The position numbers and the translations under genes were made by a program. The notes below the pieces were generated by a model that did not search any database, had not been told where the DNA came from, and worked only from the letters and a program-made list of their open reading frames with translations. Below are positions 58,818 through 64,000 of a DNA stretch of 64,000 nucleotides, piece after piece; the first letter of the stretch is position 1; every line of letters starts with the position of its first letter. Source of the stretch: JAMXLG01 sp963818925. Lineage in GTDB: Bacteria > Vulcanimicrobiota > Vulcanimicrobiia > Vulcanimicrobiales > Vulcanimicrobiaceae. The stretch is taken from NCBI GenBank assembly GCA_963818925.1, contig CAWFTN010000001.1, forward strand, positions 1,860,001 to 1,924,000. Reading direction: 5' to 3'.

Positions 58818-59207
58818 TTAGGCGAGCGCGATGCAATCGATTTCGATGTCGAAGTCGAACGGCCAATCGCCGACCGGGACGAACGTGCGCGCCGGCGGTT
58901 CAACCGAGAAAAACCTTGAGTAGACGTCGTTGATCGCTTTGTAATGTTCTGATTTCGAATAGATCCGAAGCATGCACACCTTTTCGAGCGATGTGCCCGC
59001 TTCTTCCAAGACGAAGCGCAGGTTGCTCAGGCACTGCTCCGTTTGCACAATGATGTCGCCCTCCACGAAGCCGCCGCGTTCGACGTCGATCGGCGGCGTG
59101 CCTGAAACGAACACGAACCCATTCGCGCGAATTGCCGCCGAAAGTGGGACTCTTGCTGCGCGCGTGACGTCGGAGATCCCGGAAACTTCGATGACATCAC
59201 GGCGCAT
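58818..59207 (-). CDS. RidA/YjgF-family enamine deaminase-like protein
   Basis: 129 aa from ATG 59207, which has AAGGAG upstream. RidA features: PLSAAIRANGFVFVSGTPPI, GDIIVQTEQCLSNLRFVLEE, VCMLRIYSKSEHYKAINDVY and PARTFVPV. The catalytic Arg of RidA proper (in the R-x-x-V segment) is present as RTFVPV; the C-terminus ends DIEIDCIAL as expected. Hydrolyses reactive enamines/imines or related metabolites. Overlaps the upstream gene by 11 bp. Confidence 0.9.
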   Translation of the reverse strand: MRRDVIEVSGISDVTRAARVPLSAAIRANGFVFVSGTPPIDVERGGFVEGDIIVQTEQCLSNLRFVLEEAGTSLEKVCMLRIYSKSEHYKAINDVYSRFFSVEPPARTFVPVGDWPFDFDIEIDCIALA

Positions 59208-59670
59208 GGTTCTCTCCTTCGGCAGACGGACAGAGGCTATCGAGCGCTTTAACCGCCGCCACGTCGAAGTCCGTCCCGCCGGGACGCGAGTACGTTGCGA
59301 CATATTCGTAGCCGTCGTCCAGCAGCGCGACCTGCACTAAATCCAACATACGACCCGAATACGTTCCGGTGGATTCAATCCACCATCCGTCGTGCGTCCC
59401 GTTGCACAGACGCTCCGGGTGCGATGTCAGCACGTGCGCGTCGCCGTGCGTCTGCAGGTATGCTGCCGATCGATCACCCCACCCCGCAATAGAAATCGTC
59501 GGATCGGCGAGACGATGACGCAGCACGTTGATCTGCTGCTGAAAGCCTTGAATCATCGGGCCGCGACCGAGGTCGAGCATCTCGACCGTACTTCCCGGCG
59601 GATTATCGACCGCAACGTGTTCCCAGCCCGACGGTATCGCAAAGACCAGCGCGAGCAGCGCTGCGATCAT
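59197..59670 (-). CDS. Secreted protein of unknown function
   Basis: 157 aa from the ATG at 59670, overlapping the tdk stop by four bases. Signal peptide (MIAALLALVFAIPSG), then HVAVDNPPGSTVEMLDLGRG, NGTHDGWWIESTGTYSGRML, ALLDDGYEYVATYSRPGG and a final FDVAAVKALDSLCPSAEG with a cysteine that could pair with the one in LCNGT. Resembles small soil-bacterial secreted proteins with a PsbP/lipocalin-like size, but I cannot name a family. Middle gene of tdk-this-ridA. Confidence 0.7.
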   Translation of the reverse strand: MIAALLALVFAIPSGWEHVAVDNPPGSTVEMLDLGRGPMIQGFQQQINVLRHRLADPTISIAGWGDRSAAYLQTHGDAHVLTSHPERLCNGTHDGWWIESTGTYSGRMLDLVQVALLDDGYEYVATYSRPGGTDFDVAAVKALDSLCPSAEGENHAP

Positions 59671-60233
59671 TCGTCCCCACCATAAAAGCAGCGCGCGCAC
59701 ATCGGGCGATACTCGACGTCGCCTTCGATCGCGACTTGTTCGCCGCTGCGAATGCGTCTGCCCGAGCCGCCGAAGCGCGGGTTCATCGTCGCTTTGCGTC
59801 CGCAGGAGCAAATGTTCTTCAACTCTTCGACGCTATCGGCAAGCGCGAGAAGGTAGATAGAACCGGGGAACGGCTCGCCGAGAAAATCGGTCCGGATACC
59901 ATAACAGATCACCGGAATGTCGAGCAAGTGCGCGCCGCGATGAACTTGGCGCACTTGATCGGGCGTCATGAACTGCGCTTCGTCGATCAACACGCACGAG
60001 ATGCCGTTCATCGCCGACATTTCGTCGAAGAAATCGAGCGACGCATCGAAGGTCTTCGCTTCACGTCGCGGACCGATACGCGAGGCGATGAGCCCCAGCC
60101 CGAAGCGATGGTCGATCGCCGCCGTGTACAGTGCAACGCGGCGACCGTTTTCCTCATAGTTGTGAGCGACCTGAATGAGCGCGGTCGATTTCCCCGCGTT
60201 CATCGCGGAGTACCGGAAGTAGAGTTTTCCCAT
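59667..60233 (-). CDS. tdk: Thymidine kinase
   Basis: 188 aa. P-loop FRYSAMNAGKSTALIQVAHN, Walker B SCVLIDEAQFMTPDQVRQV, lasso and zinc cysteines CSCG and CARC, and GIRTDFLGEPFPGS: the type II (TK1-like) enzyme. Phosphorylates thymidine for salvage. Five bp... downstream of kbl's start-side neighbour no link in function is evident; it closes a minus-strand run with kbl and tdh. Confidence 0.96.
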   Translation of the reverse strand: MGKLYFRYSAMNAGKSTALIQVAHNYEENGRRVALYTAAIDHRFGLGLIASRIGPRREAKTFDASLDFFDEMSAMNGISCVLIDEAQFMTPDQVRQVHRGAHLLDIPVICYGIRTDFLGEPFPGSIYLLALADSVEELKNICSCGRKATMNPRFGGSGRRIRSGEQVAIEGDVEYRPMCARCFYGGDE

Positions 60234-60237
60234 GCGG

Positions 60238-61431
60238 CTACTTCAGTAGACCGACCTCTTTGCCGACGGACTCAAATGCTGCAAGCGCGCGATCCATCTC
60301 GTCTTTTGTCAAAGCGGCGGAGAGCTGCGTGCGGATGCGCGCCGTGCCCTCCGGGACGACCGGGAAGCCGAAGCCGGTGACAAAAACGCCGTGCTTGAGC
60401 AACTTGTCGCTCATCGCAATCGCGAACGATGTTTCACCGACAATAATTGGAACGATCGCGCTCGGCCCTTCGAGCGGGTCGAATCCCAGACGCTTCAGAC
60501 CGTCGCGGAAATAGGCGACATTGTCGCGCAGCCGGTCGGCGAGTTCCGGATGCGCGTCGAGATAGTCAATGGCTGCAAGCGAACTGCACGCAACCGTTGC
60601 CGGCAACGCATTCGAAAACAGCTGCGGACGCGAGCGCTGGATCAGCATATCGATCAAGGCCGAACTGCCGGCGACAAAGCCGCCCGCGGCACCACCGAGT
60701 GCTTTGCCGAGCGTCCCCGTGATGATGTCGACTTGTCCCTCGAGCCCGAAATGCTCGATCGTCCCGCGGCCGGTCTTGCCCATCACGCCCGTGCCGTGCG
60801 AATCGTCGACGACGCTCACCGCATCGTACTTCTTGCACAACTCGACGATCTCGGGAAGCTTGGCAAGAGAGCCTTCCATCGAAAACACGCCGTCGGTGAC
60901 GACGAGAATCGGCGAGAGGCCTTGCATCGATTGCAACTTCGCTTCGAGGTCCGCCATGTCGGCGTGCTTGTACACCGCACGCTTCGCTTTACTCGCAAGC
61001 CGCACGCCGTCGATGATGGACGCGTGATTGAGCTCGTCGGAGATAATCGCCGATCCCTCGCCGCAAATCGTCGCGAACAATCCTGTGTTCGCGTTCCAAC
61101 ACGCGACGTACGTCAGCGACGCCCCGGTGCCGAGAAACTTTGCGATGCGATCTTCGAGCGTCCGATGGATGTCGAACGTTCCGCAGATAAAACGCACCGA
61201 CGCCGTTCCTGCGCCGTACTTTCGTAAGCCCTCGATGCCGGCATCAATGACGTCTTTGTTGTCCGAAAGCCCGAGGTAATTGTTGCTCGAGAGCACGATC
61301 ACATCGCCCGCTTCTTCCATATGAACTTCGGGCGCCATCGGCGTCGTCAAGTGACGCAGATGCTTGTAGGTGCCGGCCTGTTTCAAGCCGTCCAGTTCGG
61401 ATTGCAGTTGCGATTCGAACGTCGCGTTCAC
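60238..61431 (-). CDS. kbl: Glycine C-acetyltransferase (2-amino-3-ketobutyrate CoA ligase)
   Basis: 397 aa, normal length. PLP fold-type I alpha-oxoamine synthase with NNYLGLSDNKDVIDAG, YGAGTASVRFICGTFDIHRT, DDSHGTGVMGKTGRGT and the PLP lysine in IITGTLGKALGGAAGGFVAG. Splits 2-amino-3-ketobutyrate into glycine and acetyl-CoA. Overlaps tdh by four bases; together they degrade threonine. Confidence 0.96.
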   Translation of the reverse strand: MNATFESQLQSELDGLKQAGTYKHLRHLTTPMAPEVHMEEAGDVIVLSSNNYLGLSDNKDVIDAGIEGLRKYGAGTASVRFICGTFDIHRTLEDRIAKFLGTGASLTYVACWNANTGLFATICGEGSAIISDELNHASIIDGVRLASKAKRAVYKHADMADLEAKLQSMQGLSPILVVTDGVFSMEGSLAKLPEIVELCKKYDAVSVVDDSHGTGVMGKTGRGTIEHFGLEGQVDIITGTLGKALGGAAGGFVAGSSALIDMLIQRSRPQLFSNALPATVACSSLAAIDYLDAHPELADRLRDNVAYFRDGLKRLGFDPLEGPSAIVPIIVGETSFAIAMSDKLLKHGVFVTGFGFPVVPEGTARIRTQLSAALTKDEMDRALAAFESVGKEVGLLK

Positions 61432-62486
61432 TTCGCTAAATCTCCCTTGAGGTCGAGAACGATTTTTGCCGCTTCACCGCTGTGCATCAATTCGAATGCG
61501 CGGTCGAATTGCGTGAACGGCAGCACGTGCGTAATGATCGGGCGCAGGTCGACGCGGCCGCTCTTGACGAGCGCCTGCGTCTGATACCACGTCTCGAACA
61601 TCTTGCGGCCGTTGATGCCGAGCACGGTGAGCCCTTTGAAAATGATGCGCTCGGCGAGATTGATGCTGATGTTGTCGCTCGGAATCCCGAGGAGCGCTGC
61701 GGTGCCGCCGTTACGCACCATCTGCAATCCCGTATCGATCGCAACGCCGCTCCCTGACATTTCGAGCAACACTTCGACGCCGTCACCATTTGTTCGCGCC
61801 TTGATTTCATCGACGAGTCCCGGCGTACGCGCATCAAAAATTTCGTCGGCGCCGAGGCGCTTCGCGAGTTCCAGCTTCGCGGGATTGACGTCGATTGCAT
61901 AGACGCTTGCGGCACCGGCGGCGCGCGCAACGGGAATTGCCATCAATCCGATCGATCCGACGCCCGTGATCACGACGCTCTTCGTGCTCACGCCGGCCGC
62001 CATAACGGTGTGTACGGCGTTGCCGAGCGGATCGAACACCGCGGCGAATTCATCGGGAATCGCCGGATCCAACTTCCACACGTTGTATTCAGGCATCGCG
62101 ATGTAGTCGGCGAACGCGCCGTGGCGATCGACGCCGATGATTTTGACGTTTTCGCAGATGTGCGCTTGCCCCGTGCGGCACAGCACGCACGTCAGATCGG
62201 CAATGTGTCCCTCGGCAGAAACGCGATCGCCGGGCTTCACCGAGCGAACGGCAGCCCCGACGGATTCAACGGTTCCCATGAACTCATGGCCGACGACGAG
62301 CGGCGGATGGATGCGATTTTGGGCCCATTTGTCCCAGTTGTAAATATGAGCGTCCGTACCGCAAACACCGGCTTTTTCTACGTGAATAAGAACGTCGGTC
62401 GGACCGATATCGGGAACCGGAACCTCGTGCAGCACGAAGCCGGGCTCGGGAGCGAGCTTAGAGAGCGCTTTCATCGTGGATGGCAT
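61428..62486 (-). CDS. tdh: L-threonine 3-dehydrogenase
   Basis: 352 aa from ATG 62486 (alternatives: GTG 62507, ATG 62474). Zinc medium-chain dehydrogenase with VCGTDAHIYNWDKWAQ, PLVVGHEFMGTVESVG, a partial structural-zinc loop (CVLCRTGQAHICENV), FDPLGNAVHT and VITGVGSIGLMAIPVAR as NAD site. Oxidises threonine to 2-amino-3-ketobutyrate for Kbl. Followed at once by kbl. Confidence 0.95.
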   Translation of the reverse strand: MPSTMKALSKLAPEPGFVLHEVPVPDIGPTDVLIHVEKAGVCGTDAHIYNWDKWAQNRIHPPLVVGHEFMGTVESVGAAVRSVKPGDRVSAEGHIADLTCVLCRTGQAHICENVKIIGVDRHGAFADYIAMPEYNVWKLDPAIPDEFAAVFDPLGNAVHTVMAAGVSTKSVVITGVGSIGLMAIPVARAAGAASVYAIDVNPAKLELAKRLGADEIFDARTPGLVDEIKARTNGDGVEVLLEMSGSGVAIDTGLQMVRNGGTAALLGIPSDNISINLAERIIFKGLTVLGINGRKMFETWYQTQALVKSGRVDLRPIITHVLPFTQFDRAFELMHSGEAAKIVLDLKGDLAK

Positions 62487-62510
62487 GTCGGGGACCACAT
62501 ATTTCACGTA

Positions 62511-62543
62511 AAAAGGCCCGTGCCTTTACGGCGCGGGCCCTTT
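62511..62543 (-). terminator. Terminator of the barrel-protein gene
   Basis: AAAAGGCCCGTGCC, TTTACGG loop, then GCGCGGGCCCTTT on the plus strand; read on the minus strand it gives a GC stem with a T-run 22 bp after the barrel gene's stop, insulating tdh. Confidence 0.8.
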
Positions 62544-62565
62544 GTTGCTTTGTCAGCGAAGGTGA

Positions 62566-64000
62566 CTAAAAGTCGTACTCTGCCTGGAAACGATTGTACT
62601 TGAAGAGACCCACCGGCGTTCCGCCCGTGAAGGTCGGCGACTCGTCGCGCTCACCATAACGGTAGCGGAACGAAAAGCCCTTGTACGGCCCCGACTTCGG
62701 AATGTGATTGAAGTAGTAGAGCGCGTCGAAGTCGGTTTCTTGCGTGCTGTTATCGTACGCATTGTTGTTGTAATCGTACCAACCGTGGTTGATATACGCG
62801 ACGAGACGCTTGTCGTTCGACGTGAACGTCAACTGCGCTTTCGCGGACGTGCCCGGGCTGCGACGGTCGACCATACCCTGCGTCATTTCCGTCGTGAAGA
62901 ACGGATCGGCAGCGTATGAGTCGGTGTACGGTGACGCCCATCCACCGTAGTAGATGTTCGTTGAACCGTCGGCGTTCGGCGAACAGTTGCCGGTGCCGCC
63001 GGTCGGAAGGAAGTAGGGGAAGTTCACGTTGTTCGCCTTCGCGCCCGGCGCGAGAGCGACGGTGTGCGTCTTGTTACAGACGACGCCACCGGACGCCATC
63101 TGCGCCGCCGAAAGCGTGTCCGTGCGAATCGGCAGATAGTTGCCGGCGATCGTAAGCTGCACGTTCCGCAGCACGTTTACGCCGCCTTGGAGACCGAAGA
63201 CGTTCGAACTGATCTTCCCGATAAGGCCGTTGCTCGGATTGCCTTCCGATCCGAACTGGAATGCAACGAACGGCTTCAGATTGGTTGCAATTGGCAGCGA
63301 ATACTTGGCATCGAGCCACACGGCGTTCGCAATTTGGTTGAAACCGTAGAACGAAACACTTGCTGTAAGCGGGAGGCTCTTCGGTCCAGCGTAGCCGACG
63401 CGACCGAAATACACGCCGCCGTTCTGCAGTCCAGTTTTCGCCGGATCGAAGTAAAGCGCCGAAAGACCCGTTGCGCCCGGATACGGGAATGCCGGGTTAT
63501 CAGTGAGCAGCGTGTAGCTATTGAAGTCGGAAAGGTTGCGAGCTTCCCACTGATACCAGTCACCCGCTTCCAGTATGATCTGACTGTTTAAAGCGTAGGT
63601 CGCAAATCCGCCGCGATATGATGACGGTTTGAGCCGCGCATCCGCTGCCGGCGTCCAGACCAGTTCGGCGGGTGTAACCATTTGGCCGGCCTTGATCAAG
63701 AAATTCGCCGTTTTAAACTGCGCGTACGCTTCGTAGAGCGTATTGAGTTCGTATCCCGGAAGCGTATCGTCCGGATTGAGGTTCGGAGCCTTGTTGGCAC
63801 CGCACGGCGGCGAAAGGTGCGAAACTGCCGACACGCAGTTGCTCAGCGGATTCGCATACAGGTACGATGCACCGATATCGAAACCGCTGCCGATGAACTG
63901 GTAGTCGCCATGAAGGCTGATCGCCGCGTTGAATGATTGTTGATTTACTGCGGCGTGGCCACCATACGCGTTCTGACGCGTAAAGTCATACGCACGGATG
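62566..64000 (-). CDS. Outer-membrane beta-barrel protein, N-terminus beyond window
   Basis: At least 477 residues; the frame is open to the right edge (IRAYDFTRQNAYGGHAAVNQ at the edge). Strand-like alternation throughout (AYAQFKTANFLIKAGQMVTP, PLTASVSFYGFNQIANAVWL, FKYNRFQAEYDF) and a terminal phenylalanine identify an outer-membrane porin-type barrel. AELVWTPAADARLKPSSYRG recalls porins that form sugar or small-solute channels. Two internal Cys pairs may stabilise loops. Substrate and exact family not determined. Confidence 0.85.
   Translation of the reverse strand, partial: IRAYDFTRQNAYGGHAAVNQQSFNAAISLHGDYQFIGSGFDIGASYLYANPLSNCVSAVSHLSPPCGANKAPNLNPDDTLPGYELNTLYEAYAQFKTANFLIKAGQMVTPAELVWTPAADARLKPSSYRGGFATYALNSQIILEAGDWYQWEARNLSDFNSYTLLTDNPAFPYPGATGLSALYFDPAKTGLQNGGVYFGRVGYAGPKSLPLTASVSFYGFNQIANAVWLDAKYSLPIATNLKPFVAFQFGSEGNPSNGLIGKISSNVFGLQGGVNVLRNVQLTIAGNYLPIRTDTLSAAQMASGGVVCNKTHTVALAPGAKANNVNFPYFLPTGGTGNCSPNADGSTNIYYGGWASPYTDSYAADPFFTTEMTQGMVDRRSPGTSAKAQLTFTSNDKRLVAYINHGWYDYNNNAYDNSTQETDFDALYYFNHIPKSGPYKGFSFRYRYGERDESPTFTGGTPVGLFKYNRFQAEYDF

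Overview
The window is GC-rich chromosomal DNA of an unnamed diderm, probably aerobic bacterium. The outer-membrane side is shown by a TonB-dependent receptor, two beta-barrel proteins ending in phenylalanine, a heptose epimerase (hldD) and lipoprotein signal peptides. Genes better known from spore formers and Deinococcus-type lineages (spoVS next to ymdB, SpoIIE-type phosphatases) are mixed in, without any sporulation locus. This combination would suit a lineage such as Eremiobacterota/Vulcanimicrobiota (former WPS-2), but that is inference; no rRNA or marker set here settles it. I see no phage, IS element, integrase or CRISPR array.

Layout. 1-6.1 kb: ahcY (cut by the left edge), a cyclodeaminase-type folate enzyme, then a minus-strand run of unknown 183-aa protein, ymdB, spoVS, PHP phosphoesterase and SpoIIE-type phosphatase. 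6.2-16.4 kb: small membrane protein plus TonB receptor, hldD, a redox/metal island (His-rich secreted protein, TlpA, MauE, two SCO1-like proteins), then an ECF sigma factor with its anti-sigma and a MucB/RseB-like protein. 16.4-24.3 kb: frameshifted small gene, deacetylase-fold enzyme, TPR protein, etfBA, an outer-membrane barrel and three small membrane/secreted proteins. 24.3-29.0 kb: old yellow enzyme, PaiB, MmcQ, Crp/Fnr, cysteine-dioxygenase-like cupin, FAD protein. 29.0-37.3 kb: tRNA-Leu(UAA) interrupted by a group I intron, then a dense minus-strand housekeeping run (DUF2630, ppx, S1-like, ftsB-like, accA, accD, dpm1-like, rsmE, dnaJ, hrcA, tlpA). 37.3-48.7 kb: acs, two paralogous small proteins, permease and SIS isomerase, PhzF, two small secreted proteins, dinG, rhomboid, DtxR, adenosine deaminase. 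48.7-64 kb: tRNA-fMet, DUF4432, nnrD, histidine phosphatase, a 1039-aa BNR-repeat protein, a PNGase A-like lipoprotein, a winged-helix/DUF1272 fusion, DJ-1, RidA, tdk, kbl-tdh and a second barrel protein cut by the right edge.

The strongest unusual signal is at 28958-29318 (minus strand): a complete tRNA-Leu(UAA) whose anticodon is split after U34 by a 277-nt intron with the sequence blocks of the cyanobacterial/plastid group I intron, at the same insertion position. The intron carries a copy of a short dispersed repeat that recurs twice elsewhere beside hairpin terminators, and the neighbouring FAD-protein gene runs antisense into it. Secondary points are a one-base frameshift at 16.6 kb, the unknown gene upstream of ymdB-spoVS, the winged-helix/DUF1272 fusion, a eukaryote-type PNGase A homologue, and two similar four-helix membrane proteins each beside an outer-membrane gene.
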